From positions 1-64,000 of the forward strand of contig CALJEQ010000026.1 of assembly GCA_938074565.1 (NCBI GenBank): a DNA stretch of 64,000 nucleotides. The letters are read 5' to 3'. The DNA is from an uncultured Alkaliphilus sp. (GTDB taxonomy: Bacteria; Bacillota; Clostridia; Peptostreptococcales; Natronincolaceae). The notes beneath the pieces were generated by a model. It saw only the letters and a list, made by a program, of their open reading frames with translations. It was not told the origin of the DNA and made no database searches. Shown piece by piece: positions 52,254-61,642 of the stretch. Position numbers and translations under genes: made by a program. Numbering within the stretch: the first letter of the stretch is position 1; each line of letters begins with the position of its first letter.

Positions 52254-53582
52254 TTATTCAGCGTTTAATCCTGCTAAATTCAATATGTTCCAGGGCTTAT
52301 TAAAATGAGGTTGAAAGAAAAAATCTACAAAACCCAGTTCATCTATAGTCATTTTATTTTGAATACATACTGAAACAGTATTCATTGTTTGTGTTAAATC
52401 TGTTTTAGAAGTAATTTGTGCCCCTACTATTTCTCTTGAAGTTCTTTCATAAACCACCTTCAAAGTTGCTTCATCGGTGGTGGGCATAAATTCTGGACGA
52501 TAATTATCTTTTACAGTTACGGTTTTTACCTCTAGCCCCATTGCCAATGCAGCATTTTCAGTTAGTCCTGTAGATGCTATATTGTGTTCATAAATTTTAA
52601 TACCAGATGTACCTTGTGTTCCCATATACTTCATTATTGGTTTAACCAAATTTCTTGCCACTAAAGTACCCATTCTTACTGCATTGGTTGCCAATGGTAC
52701 ATATTCATGTTTGCCTGTGGGGTTATAAAAAATAGCACAACTATCCCCTGCTGCATAAACATCTTTTTTACTGGTTTGCATATATTCATCAACTACAATT
52801 GCACCGTTCCCCAACATTTCAATCTGACCTTTAAATAGTTCTGTGTTAGGTCTAAAACCAATACATAAAATAACTAAATCTGCTTCATACTCCCCTTTAG
52901 AGGTAATTACCTTAGTTACCTTTCCAGCTTTTCCTTCAAATCTTTCAACACCTTCACCTAAAGCAAGTTTTACACCTCTATCGGTAAAGGCTTTTTCTGC
53001 TACATCAGTAAACTCTTGATCTAAGTATCTACTCATTATTCGGTCTTGGGCATCAATTAGGGTTACATTTTTACCATTCATCTCAAAAGCTTCCACCAAC
53101 TCTACCCCTATATAACCTGCTCCCACCACCACAATATTTTTAGCATCTTTAGCTTTTTCAATGATTGTGTTTGAATGAGAATAATTTTTAGCCAGTAGGA
53201 TATTTTCTAATTCTATTCCTTCAATTTTAGGAACAATTGGCCATGAACCACTAGTAATAATTAACTTATCAAATGTATCTTCAAGTTCTTCATTACTTTG
53301 TAGGTTTTTAACTTTTATTTTTTTCTGTTCCAAATTTGCCTCTAATACTTCATGTCGCATTTTTGTTATTACTCCCAAGTCTGCTAATTTCTCTGGGGAG
53401 CAATAAAATAGCCCTTGTGCGTCTTTTACAATACCTGCCACATATAGGGCAATTCCACAAGATAAAAATGAAATATTATCATTCTTTTCATATACTGTAA
53501 TCTCTGCGTTAGGATACAATTTTGCTGTATTTAATATGGCTGCTGTTCCAGCATGGGTACAACCGATTACTGCTACTTTCAT
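52254..53582 (-). CDS. NADH oxidase / CoA-disulfide-reductase-family flavoprotein
   Basis: A 442-residue FAD- and NAD-binding oxidoreductase. Seen: VAVIGCTHAGTAAILNT (FAD), SFLSCGIALYVAG with the redox Cys42 of NADH oxidase/peroxidase, NIVVVGAGYIGVELVEAFE (NADH), VDEYMQTSKKDVYAAGDSCAIFYN (second FAD motif) and a C-terminal dimerisation domain. The form of Cys42 and the N-terminus fit water-forming NADH oxidases, which protect anaerobes from oxygen and regenerate NAD; CoA-disulfide reductase is the main alternative. TAGGAGGAG precedes ATG 53582. It sits between two glycosidase genes but shows no functional tie. Confidence 0.9.
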   Translation of the reverse strand: MKVAVIGCTHAGTAAILNTAKLYPNAEITVYEKNDNISFLSCGIALYVAGIVKDAQGLFYCSPEKLADLGVITKMRHEVLEANLEQKKIKVKNLQSNEELEDTFDKLIITSGSWPIVPKIEGIELENILLAKNYSHSNTIIEKAKDAKNIVVVGAGYIGVELVEAFEMNGKNVTLIDAQDRIMSRYLDQEFTDVAEKAFTDRGVKLALGEGVERFEGKAGKVTKVITSKGEYEADLVILCIGFRPNTELFKGQIEMLGNGAIVVDEYMQTSKKDVYAAGDSCAIFYNPTGKHEYVPLATNAVRMGTLVARNLVKPIMKYMGTQGTSGIKIYEHNIASTGLTENAALAMGLEVKTVTVKDNYRPEFMPTTDEATLKVVYERTSREIVGAQITSKTDLTQTMNTVSVCIQNKMTIDELGFVDFFFQPHFNKPWNILNLAGLNAE

Positions 53583-53697
53583 TAAATTCTCCTCCTAAAT
53601 TTATAATTAAATTTTCCTAATATGTAATTTATTTGATTACCTATAAAATTATTACCCAAAAGAATCTATCAAAAACATTTAAATGTAATTTAAATTC

Positions 53698-53751
53698 AAA
53701 AATAGAAAAAGAGGATTGGACATAGTTTAAACTGTAGTCCTCTCCTCTTTT
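53698..53751 (-). terminator. Terminator of the second pullulanase gene
   Basis: AAAAGAGGA and TCCTCTTTT with inner pairs GGACTACAG/CTATGTCC-like and GTTTAAAC in the centre, followed by T-rich sequence on the minus strand. Confidence 0.75.
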
Positions 53752-53772
53752 AATTAAAATTTAAGTAAAAAT

Positions 53773-56700
53773 TTACTTGTACTCTATTTCTTTTTGCATT
53801 GAAGTTACTGTAATGTGGGTAACTGCTTCATCTTGATTTACAGTAATAAAACGATCGTCTGGTACATCTTGCTTAGCATCAGCCCAGTCAGTACCTTTTC
53901 TTAATATGAAACCTACTTTTTCTATACCAGGTGATACTCTAATATCAACTATAGCCACACCGTCTACTACTTCTTGGAAGTCAATATGACCGTCTTCTAC
54001 ACCTGTTTGCCAGATCCAAAGATTCCAATCTGCATAGTCTTTATCACTTCTTACATATTTTAAACGAATGATTGTTTCAGTATAAGGTTTAACTGTAACC
54101 TTTACTTCTTTTATTAATTCCCCTACTTGTAAGTTTACTACCGTTGTTCCCACTGACATCCCTAGTATTGTTCCATTTGTTACAGTAGCAATTTTAGGGT
54201 TTTTACTCATCCATTTTAACTCTTGATTATATATAACATTACCAAATTGATCTTTAACAATTGGTTGAATTTCTCTTATTCTAGTTTCAAATACTTCTAC
54301 ACTTTCAGGTAATTCTATAGTTGTTGGAACAAGGTCTGCAACGTTTACTGCTATTGTAGCTTTTACACCCTTTGATCTAACTGTTATTGTTGCTTCTCCG
54401 TCAGCTCTACCTCTTATTACCCCTTCTCTTACAGTTGCTACCCTTGGATTATTTGATGTCATAGTGAATCTTGCATCCATCGGTCTTCCTTTTTGATCTA
54501 AAGCGTAGGCAATAATTTTTTTGCTTTGTCCTGCTTCAATTCCAATTGTAGTAGTAGATAACTGAATTGATGTCAATCTTGGAACATAGTTTTCTTCTTC
54601 TTGATCATATAATACCATCATAGATAAACCTTCTAATTTCACTTTATTTCCATTAAAAGTATCTACTACATCTGTTCCTGCTTTTTCATGGTTAACTACA
54701 ATGTTCCATTTACTATTAGATGGTAAGTCTACCTCAACTCCACCTGTGTTACCATTATAGATAACTACAATGTTTTTCCATGTATCATTGTTAGCATAAT
54801 CAACTAATTGATAAGCCACAATATTATCTTCTTGTTTTAATACTTTTAAGTTTTCTTCAATAGCTTCTTTTGTCTGCATTCTAAATGCAGGATGCTCTTT
54901 TCTTAGGGTGATTAAACCTTGGTAATAGTCAAATACTGGTTTAAAATCAGCCTTCCACTGCCAACGAAGCATATTAATTTCATCTGGACTTCTATAACTG
55001 TTGTGATCTCCATATTTTGTTCTTAACATTTCTTCCCCTGCATGGATGAAGGGAATACCTTGTGATGTTAACACAATACCATTTGCCAGTAACGAACGTT
55101 TTACTGTTTCATTGGCTAAAACATCGTTTTTGTCCACAGCATGGTGGGGAGTTGTAGATGCTACAGCTTCTTCAAAGCTTCTACCGTCCATTAATACACC
55201 GTTATTGATTTCTAGAAACCCTTCTTTTTCATCTAAGCCTTGTGTTCTAATTACCTTATCCCAAAGCAATAAGTTGTCATGGGCAGTAACATAGTTAATT
55301 ACCTCTGATGGGCTGTTGGCAAAATCATTAATAGCACCCATTACTCCAGTAATAATTTGCTCTTCTGCACCACTTCTACCAGTGGCAAAACCTTTAGTGT
55401 CGTCATCGCTACCGCCTTTAATAGCACCTCTTAAGTTATCATTAAATACTGCAAAGTTCTTATCTCTTTGTTTACCTTTTAATGTTTGAAGTTCACCAGA
55501 TAAAGGTGACCCTCCTGCCTGCCACGGCTCTCCATAAATTAAAATTGTAGGGTCTATGGCATGTATTTCCCTTGTAAGTTGTTCCATAGTTCCAACATCC
55601 ATTAACCCCATAAGGTCAAATCTAAAACCATCTACATTATACTCATTTACCCAATACTTTACAGAGTCAATAATATACTTTCTTACCATTGGTCTTTCTG
55701 ATGCAATTTCATTTCCACAACCAGAACCATTTGTATATCTACCTTGCTCATCTGTACGATAGAAATAACCTGGTAAAATAGCATCAAAAGGTGATGTCCC
55801 TGTTTGATAAGTATGGTTATAAACTACATCCATAATAACCCCTAAACCATTATCATGTAATGCCTGCACCATTTCCTTAAATTCATTTACTCTTATTTGA
55901 GGATTATATGGATCAGTGGCATAAGAACCTTCTGGTACATTATAATTATGAGGGTCATATCCCCAGTTAAATTGCGGTTTATCTAATTTTGTTTCATCTA
56001 CAGTATAGAAATCATAGGAAGGTAAAAGATGTACATGGGTTACTCCCAGTTCCTTTAAATGATCTATACCAGTTTTAACGTTATTTGGACCTTTTGTTCC
56101 TTCTTCTGTAAATGCCATAAATTTTCCCTTATTGGTTATACCAGAATCAGGTGAAATAGATAAATCTCTAACATGGATTTCATAAATAATAGCATTTACA
56201 GGATTCATTAATTGTGGTCTATCACTTGGTCTCCATTTTTTTGGATTAGTCTTACCTAAGAAAAGAATTGCAGACCTTTCTCCGTTGGCAGATACAGCTT
56301 TTGCATATGGATCCATAGCGTAGTTTACAGTTCCGTCAGCAAATTCAACTTTATACATATAATATTTACCATCTAAGTTGCCTTTAACCTCTACACTCCA
56401 AACCCCATTAGAGGCTCTGTTCATTTCTATTTCTTTGCCACCTGTATGGTCTGTAACTTTACCATGTTCATTATACTTACCGTAGTCATCATATAATGCT
56501 AGACTTACTTTGGTAGCAGTAGGTGCCCATAATTTAAACCCACTTCTAATACTATTATAAGTTAAGCCTAAGTCATCACCTCTATAGTAAAATTCAGCAT
56601 TATCTAATATTTTTCTCATAGTTACTTTTTCTGCTTTGTGCTTATCACTACTCACTTCATACAACCCTCTTACATCAATTTTAGATGAATCTTTAATCAT

Positions 56701-57816
56701 TAATTTTACATGTCTATCGGAAATACTTATACTTTCAATATCAATTTTTTCATTGGTTAACTTATTAGTTAAACAAAAAGTAGGTAAAACATTATCCGCC
56801 AAACTATTATTTAGAAATACATTAATTTCATCTGACGAATCCATCATAACAGCTCTAATGCTTTCAGTAATTTGTACTTCTGATTTATCGTAGTGAACTT
56901 TTGATGAACCCTCAATCAGCCATACTTCTACCTTAGAACCTTGTTTCACTTCAATTGTTCTTGTCTCTTCTTGAGCTGCCCAATTGTCATATCTATTAAT
57001 AATATTGATTTTATTTGTTGGTAATTTATATACAGCCTTTGCAAAATCATTTATTACCCCTTGATTAAATTCATAGGCTTTACCATCTTTTCCATCTTCC
57101 CAAATCCACATATCCCAATTTGAATAGTTTTTATCGTATCTGTAATAGTTAATTACATACTCATATAAACTTTTATGAATTTGTATTTCTTTTTCTGCTT
57201 TAAACTGATTATATGTAGCAACTACAACAAGTTTTTCCCCTTTGTTTATATCATAATCTGAAGAAACAATTAACTTATTTCCTTCTATTTTAAGACCATT
57301 TTTATTATCTTTAATAGTCCATTGAGGGTTAACTTCACTGTTACTGTTGTCTTCACCTATTAATGTAGCTTTAAGTTCTACTGTTTCCCCTAACTGAACT
57401 TCATTTGGTACATCAAGTATGATACCTGGTACTACTACAATTGAGTTTCCATCTTTTTCATTAGGGTTTAAGCTATCTGTAAAACCATTATCCCAACTAC
57501 CCGATACTGGAAAAAATTTATATTCATATGTAGCAGGTGATAACGGAATAGTTAATGAGAAAATACCATTAGCATTTTTCTTCATAGGAATACCTTTGTT
57601 GTCCCAACCATTCATACTACCTACTAAATTTAATGTATCACCATTATGTTCTGCATTAAAAGTTACTGTACCATCTTGATTGATTACAGGACTTGTTAAA
57701 CTTGTATGACTAGTGGCTTCTGCACCCATGAAGGGTATATTACTTAAAAACACACCTAGTATCATTACTACAGATAAAAGCAAAGATGTCTTTTTTCTAT
57801 TTTTTCTTATCATCAC
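53773..57816 (-). CDS. Secreted type I pullulanase, paralog of the giant enzyme
   Basis: A 1347-residue exported pullulanase. The signal peptide (SLLLSVVMILGVFLSNIPF, ends AEA) is nearly identical to that of the 2887-residue protein. CBM48-like (about 40-130) and CBM41-like (215-315) modules follow, then the GH13_14 core with Asp734 (DGFRFDLMG), Glu763 (YGEPW) and Asp847 (TAHDN), two Big_2-like domains and a CBM41 at the end (about 1255-1347). It corresponds to about residues 368-1690 of the giant protein and lacks the CBM9-like, second GH13 and SLH parts, so it should be released. GTG 57816 followed by ATG repeats the start layout of the paralog; GGGAGG lies eight bases upstream. Confidence 0.93.
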   Translation of the reverse strand: MMIRKNRKKTSLLLSVVMILGVFLSNIPFMGAEATSHTSLTSPVINQDGTVTFNAEHNGDTLNLVGSMNGWDNKGIPMKKNANGIFSLTIPLSPATYEYKFFPVSGSWDNGFTDSLNPNEKDGNSIVVVPGIILDVPNEVQLGETVELKATLIGEDNSNSEVNPQWTIKDNKNGLKIEGNKLIVSSDYDINKGEKLVVVATYNQFKAEKEIQIHKSLYEYVINYYRYDKNYSNWDMWIWEDGKDGKAYEFNQGVINDFAKAVYKLPTNKINIINRYDNWAAQEETRTIEVKQGSKVEVWLIEGSSKVHYDKSEVQITESIRAVMMDSSDEINVFLNNSLADNVLPTFCLTNKLTNEKIDIESISISDRHVKLMIKDSSKIDVRGLYEVSSDKHKAEKVTMRKILDNAEFYYRGDDLGLTYNSIRSGFKLWAPTATKVSLALYDDYGKYNEHGKVTDHTGGKEIEMNRASNGVWSVEVKGNLDGKYYMYKVEFADGTVNYAMDPYAKAVSANGERSAILFLGKTNPKKWRPSDRPQLMNPVNAIIYEIHVRDLSISPDSGITNKGKFMAFTEEGTKGPNNVKTGIDHLKELGVTHVHLLPSYDFYTVDETKLDKPQFNWGYDPHNYNVPEGSYATDPYNPQIRVNEFKEMVQALHDNGLGVIMDVVYNHTYQTGTSPFDAILPGYFYRTDEQGRYTNGSGCGNEIASERPMVRKYIIDSVKYWVNEYNVDGFRFDLMGLMDVGTMEQLTREIHAIDPTILIYGEPWQAGGSPLSGELQTLKGKQRDKNFAVFNDNLRGAIKGGSDDDTKGFATGRSGAEEQIITGVMGAINDFANSPSEVINYVTAHDNLLLWDKVIRTQGLDEKEGFLEINNGVLMDGRSFEEAVASTTPHHAVDKNDVLANETVKRSLLANGIVLTSQGIPFIHAGEEMLRTKYGDHNSYRSPDEINMLRWQWKADFKPVFDYYQGLITLRKEHPAFRMQTKEAIEENLKVLKQEDNIVAYQLVDYANNDTWKNIVVIYNGNTGGVEVDLPSNSKWNIVVNHEKAGTDVVDTFNGNKVKLEGLSMMVLYDQEEENYVPRLTSIQLSTTTIGIEAGQSKKIIAYALDQKGRPMDARFTMTSNNPRVATVREGVIRGRADGEATITVRSKGVKATIAVNVADLVPTTIELPESVEVFETRIREIQPIVKDQFGNVIYNQELKWMSKNPKIATVTNGTILGMSVGTTVVNLQVGELIKEVKVTVKPYTETIIRLKYVRSDKDYADWNLWIWQTGVEDGHIDFQEVVDGVAIVDIRVSPGIEKVGFILRKGTDWADAKQDVPDDRFITVNQDEAVTHITVTSMQKEIEYK

Positions 57817-57888
57817 AATATTGACCTCCCTATTATTATAGTTAAATTTTTTTAAGTTTTGCTACAGTTCTGTCACACCCCTTTCTAG

Positions 57889-57902
57889 TGCAAGCGCTTG
57901 CA
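57889..57902. promoter_or_regulatory. LacI-type operator before the second pullulanase
   Basis: TGCAAGCGCTTGCA, a perfect 14-base palindrome of the same type as the operators before the paralog. Confidence 0.75.
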
Positions 57903-57928
57903 TTAAATAGTAAAAAAACAATTTTTTA

Positions 57929-57942
57929 TGCAATCGTTTGCA
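57929..57942. promoter_or_regulatory. LacI-type operator, second copy
   Basis: TGCAATCGTTTGCA, 40 bases from the first copy. Both lie between promoter (58053-58081) and start codon. Confidence 0.75.
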
Positions 57943-58052
57943 AAAGGTATAAAAAAAAGCAAGATTACTTTTTAGTAATACTCTAGTTATTTACGCTATA
58001 GCAAATAACTTAATTTTTACATTTAAAAAAATTTTATTTTACTATCTATTTT

Positions 58053-58081
58053 AGGTTACATTATTTCTTTATTTTTGTCAA
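58053..58081 (-). promoter_or_regulatory. SigA promoter of the second pullulanase gene
   Basis: TTGACA, 17 bases, TAACCT on the minus strand, the same arrangement as in front of the giant enzyme (TTGACA-17-TAACAT). The 57817-58139 gap holds only this promoter and the operators. Confidence 0.75.
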
Positions 58082-58139
58082 TGTTTTTTCAGAATTTTCC
58101 GTTGAAATCAAGTTTTTTCAACATATGTTAAGTATTGTA

Positions 58140-58802
58140 TTAGTAAGTCTTAAACCATTTCAATAAAACTGGGAATAGGGCAAGAATAAATAAAATGATA
58201 AATACAGCAATTGTTCTAAAAGAAAATAAGTCTTCTATTCCATCACCTAAGAAGGTATACAAAAAAACTTTAGGCGAACTACCCAATATTGTTCCTAGCA
58301 AAAAATCTTTAAAATTAACTGCTGTTAAACCGGCTCCGTAACTGATGGCATCAAAAGGAAAGGCTGGGGTTACCCTCATCATAAATAAATTTCTAATGGT
58401 ATTTTCTTCTTTTAATTTTTCTAATTTATCTACGTATTTTTTACCCACCAATTTTGAAAAAAGAACTTGAAACCGACTTGCCAATACATAGCAACTTATT
58501 GCTCCTAATAACAATCCAATAAGACTTAAAATACTTCCCAATACGGTTCCATAAACTAATCCTCCCAAAATAAAAATAAAGGTACTGGGTATAAAAACAA
58601 AGGGTCTTATAACTGCAATAATAATAAAAATCATCATTCCCCATATATCAAAAGATTCAACAAAACTTTGTATTTTGTCAACATCAATTTCCTTTTGTAA
58701 TGTCCCCCCATACTCTGTCATTAGCAAAATAAATACTATAATTAATGTTATAGGTATTATTGGTTTTACTAATTTAATTTTTTTAACTAAATTGTTCTTC
58801 AT
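58140..58802 (-). CDS. TVP38/TMEM64 (DedA-like) membrane protein
   Basis: A 220-residue VTT-domain protein with five to six hydrophobic helices. Seen: RPFVFIPSTFIFILGGLVYGTVLGSILSLIGLLLGAISCYVLASRF and VTPAFPFDAISYGAGLTAVNFKDFLLGTILGSSPKVFLYTFLG, the conserved core of this family. Members move lipids across membranes; the specific substrate is unknown. It ends the MoeB-TVP38 stretch but is separated by 174 bases from the E1 gene. Confidence 0.88.
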   Translation of the reverse strand: MKNNLVKKIKLVKPIIPITLIIVFILLMTEYGGTLQKEIDVDKIQSFVESFDIWGMMIFIIIAVIRPFVFIPSTFIFILGGLVYGTVLGSILSLIGLLLGAISCYVLASRFQVLFSKLVGKKYVDKLEKLKEENTIRNLFMMRVTPAFPFDAISYGAGLTAVNFKDFLLGTILGSSPKVFLYTFLGDGIEDLFSFRTIAVFIILFILALFPVLLKWFKTY

Positions 58803-58976
58803 TTTTTGACCCCCTGCATTAGTCTCTACTTCTATTTACATCAAAGTAGAATAGTATCCCTCCCTCAAGATTCCTTTTTAGTTCTTCTTGTAATTAATTA
58901 AAGGTTTGATTTAACTTATATGATATAAAATTAAAAGTATTACCTAATTATTTTATTTATACAACATACCAGTTTA

Positions 58977-59996
58977 CTAATACCCAATATACTTTGCATA
59001 AACACCCTTTGCTTCTTCAATTGTTTTTACATTTTTGATAATAGCTCTACCATCATCGAAAAGCTTTATTTCATATTTATCTATTTTAATGCTTAATAAA
59101 AAAGGTGTTAAATTAACATCTATTCCAGCCTCTTTTAATCGCTTATTTATTTGATTTAAAGAAATATTTCCTTTACTATGATGAGGGTCAACTTGAATAC
59201 TATTATTACCACAAATATAAACCGCTTCAGGCTTTTTATCCCTTAAGTATTCATATTGTTGTTGTCCACAGCAATTACAGTCTTGTCTCTTAGTTAATTC
59301 CATTGTTTCAAATTCATTTTCCCATAAATCTATGTATACCATTCGGTATTCTATTTGCTCTATGTTTTGTGTAACATATTTAATTGCTTCATTTGATTGA
59401 TGCATGCCTACAATACCAGTGGCTGTATTAATCACCCCTGCTGTATCACAGGTGGCAAAACTTCCTGCTGTTGGAGGAATATCCATCATACATCTTAAAC
59501 AACCAGTTCTTTCGGGAATAAAGACCTTCACCATTCCTGTACTTCCCACCGCTGCCCCATAAATCCAAGGTATATGATGATAAAAAGCTACATCATTAAT
59601 TAAATATCTTGTTTTAAAATTGTCAGTACAATCTATAATTATATCAATACCTTCTATCATTGTCTCAATGGAAACACTATTTACATCTTTAATTAATGCT
59701 TCTATTTTAATGGTTGAATTAATCTTTTGTAGTTTCTCTTTAACTGCCTCTACTTTTGGTATACCTTTTTTTGCGTCCTCTTCATCAAATAAAATTTGAC
59801 GATGTAAATTACTAAGTTCTACAAAATCCCGATCAACTATTCTTAAAGTCCCAACGCCAGCTCTTGCTAAACTATTGGCTACTACAGTTCCTAATGCCCC
59901 ACAACCTATTATTAGTACTTTAGCATTTTTTAATTTTTGTTGACCTTCTATACCAATTCCCTTAAAGTTAACTTGTTTAATATAACGTTGATTCAT
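58977..59996 (-). CDS. E1-like adenylyltransferase, MoeB/ThiF/HesA family
   Basis: Activates the C-terminal glycine of a small sulfur carrier (MoaD or ThiS type) by adenylation. The 339-residue protein has VLIIGCGALGTVVANSLARAGVGTLRIVDRDFVELSNLHRQILF (ATP site), DIIIDCTDNFKTRYLINDV, the zinc cysteines GCLRCMMDIPP and CNCCG, and SFATCDTAGVINTATGIVG. Residues about 265-339 are an extra C-terminal domain with no recognised motif, seen in some Firmicute homologs. No carrier or molybdopterin gene lies nearby, so MoeB versus ThiF cannot be decided. Confidence 0.85.
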   Translation of the reverse strand: MNQRYIKQVNFKGIGIEGQQKLKNAKVLIIGCGALGTVVANSLARAGVGTLRIVDRDFVELSNLHRQILFDEEDAKKGIPKVEAVKEKLQKINSTIKIEALIKDVNSVSIETMIEGIDIIIDCTDNFKTRYLINDVAFYHHIPWIYGAAVGSTGMVKVFIPERTGCLRCMMDIPPTAGSFATCDTAGVINTATGIVGMHQSNEAIKYVTQNIEQIEYRMVYIDLWENEFETMELTKRQDCNCCGQQQYEYLRDKKPEAVYICGNNSIQVDPHHSKGNISLNQINKRLKEAGIDVNLTPFLLSIKIDKYEIKLFDDGRAIIKNVKTIEEAKGVYAKYIGY

Positions 59997-60261
59997 ATAA
60001 TCCCTCCCTATTTATATTTTGTTATCAATGTTTTATAATTTTTATTTTGTATTATAATATTTGTAACATTTTTTAGTTTGCATTAGCACAACTCTTGACT
60101 TATGAACACTTATAGGACAGTTGTTTTATATTATAGTTATATTTTACCTGTTTTATTGTTAAGAGTAATTAATTATTTATAAAGTCCATTAGCAATTTTC
60201 TTCTTATAATGATAAAATAGTAGATAAATATGTATTATTTTATCTACTTGGAGGATTAATT

Positions 60262-61287
60262 ATGAAAAAAATAAGAAATATACTCCTTTTTACTATTATT
60301 ATAGGTTCTTTAGCCTTCTTTTTCTTACCGTCTTATTTATCAGTGGCATCTGTAGATGAACCCATAGAAATCATTATTCCTAAAGGAGCATCCATGAACT
60401 ATGTTTCCGATCTGTTATATGAAAAAGGAGTAATAAAAAGCAAACTATGGTTTAAATATCAAGCTAAAAGTGCAGAAGTTGATAGACACATAAAACCAGG
60501 AACTTATATTCTATCTCCTAACATAAAAATGGAAGAAATTTTTGACTTACTGATAAAAGGCAACCCAATACCCCCTGTTGTTTTAACCATACCAGAAGGT
60601 TTTACAATATATCAAATTGCCCAAAGAGTAGAATCCATTGGTTTAGGTACAGCTGAAGCATTTTTAGAAGCTTGTTCAGACTACTTTAAAGGGCAAGACT
60701 TTTCCTTTGACACCAGTAAATTATATTTTAACTTAGAAGGATATTTATATCCTAACACTTATCATTTTACAGCTAATAATACACCTAAAGATGTTGTTCA
60801 TAAATTAGCAAAAACTATGGAGGAAGCTTTAACTCCCGAATATCGTAAACGAGCAGAAGAATTGGGTTTATCCATCCATGAAGTTTTAACAATTGCTTCT
60901 TTAATTGAAAGAGAAGCCTACCACGATGAAGAAAAAACAGCTATTAGCGGTGTTATCTATAATCGATTAAAGAAAAATATGTTATTACAAATTGATGCTA
61001 CTGTCATTTATGGAATAGGTGAAGGTAAAGAACACATTACCCGCGTCCTTTATGCTCATTTAGAGTCAGACAACCCTTTTAATACCTACAAAATTTCAAG
61101 TCTGCCTCCAGGCCCTATTGCAGCTCCCAGCAAAACTTCTATACATGCAGCTCTTTATCCTTCCGAACATAATTATTTATATTATGTTTTGGGAGAAAAG
61201 GGGCATGTATTTAGTAAAACTTATCAAGAGCATCAAAAAAATGTAGATAATTATAGAAAATTAATTAATAAAAAAAATAATAACTAA
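60262..61287 (+). CDS. mltG: Endolytic murein transglycosylase MltG
   Basis: Membrane-anchored enzyme that cuts nascent glycan strands and sets peptidoglycan chain length. The 341-residue protein has one N-terminal helix (about 5-28), a LysM-like segment (ASMNYVSDLLYEKGVIKS) and the YceG core with YLYPNTYHFTANNTP and IASLIEREAYHDEEK, where Glu216 aligns with the catalytic glutamate, followed by LLQIDATVIYGIG and SLPPGPIAAPS. CTTGGAGGATT lies before ATG 60262. A terminator follows at once. Confidence 0.93.
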   Translation: MKKIRNILLFTIIIGSLAFFFLPSYLSVASVDEPIEIIIPKGASMNYVSDLLYEKGVIKSKLWFKYQAKSAEVDRHIKPGTYILSPNIKMEEIFDLLIKGNPIPPVVLTIPEGFTIYQIAQRVESIGLGTAEAFLEACSDYFKGQDFSFDTSKLYFNLEGYLYPNTYHFTANNTPKDVVHKLAKTMEEALTPEYRKRAEELGLSIHEVLTIASLIEREAYHDEEKTAISGVIYNRLKKNMLLQIDATVIYGIGEGKEHITRVLYAHLESDNPFNTYKISSLPPGPIAAPSKTSIHAALYPSEHNYLYYVLGEKGHVFSKTYQEHQKNVDNYRKLINKKNNN

Positions 61288-61292
61288 TATTT

Positions 61293-61332
61293 AAAAAGCA
61301 AGAGACTATGTTTTAATGTCTCTTGCTTTTTT
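61293..61332. terminator. Terminator after mltG, possibly bidirectional
   Basis: AAAAAGCAAGAGAC and GTCTCTTGCTTTTT form a 14-bp stem with an 11-base loop and T-runs on both strands, between convergent mltG and copZ. Confidence 0.88.
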
Positions 61333-61410
61333 GTTAGCCAATATATTTCTAATACATATTTTATAGATATTTCTTATAAATTGTTTATGCCTACATTCGA
61401 AAAACAGTGT

Positions 61411-61632
61411 TTATAGCACTTCTACTCCTAATACATCATAACCAGCTTCTTCAATGACTTCTTTTAGTTTTTCATCAGAAACATCTTCAGTTAATTCCAC
61501 CAAAGCATTTTTACCAGCTAAGTCTACAGTTACATCTTTAACACCTTCTAATTCTACTAAAGCATTTTTTACATGGTTGGAACAATGTCCACAAGACATA
61601 CCTTCAATCATTATTTTCTTTTTCACTTTCAT
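61411..61632 (-). CDS. copZ: Copper chaperone CopZ
   Basis: A 73-residue heavy-metal-associated domain: IEGMSCGHCSNHVKNAL with Cys14 and Cys17 as copper ligands, and a typical beta-alpha-beta-beta-alpha-beta pattern. It would carry Cu(I) to the copper ATPase encoded ten bases upstream on the same strand. AAAGGAGGAG precedes ATG 61632. Confidence 0.92.
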   Translation of the reverse strand: MKVKKKIMIEGMSCGHCSNHVKNALVELEGVKDVTVDLAGKNALVELTEDVSDEKLKEVIEEAGYDVLGVEVL

Positions 61633-61642
61633 AACTCCTCCT

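Noticed and set aside
57889..57942. CcpA cre sites before the second pullulanase
   Set aside because: The palindrome has C and G where the cre consensus needs A/T at positions 3 and 12; a maltose-type LacI operator fits better.
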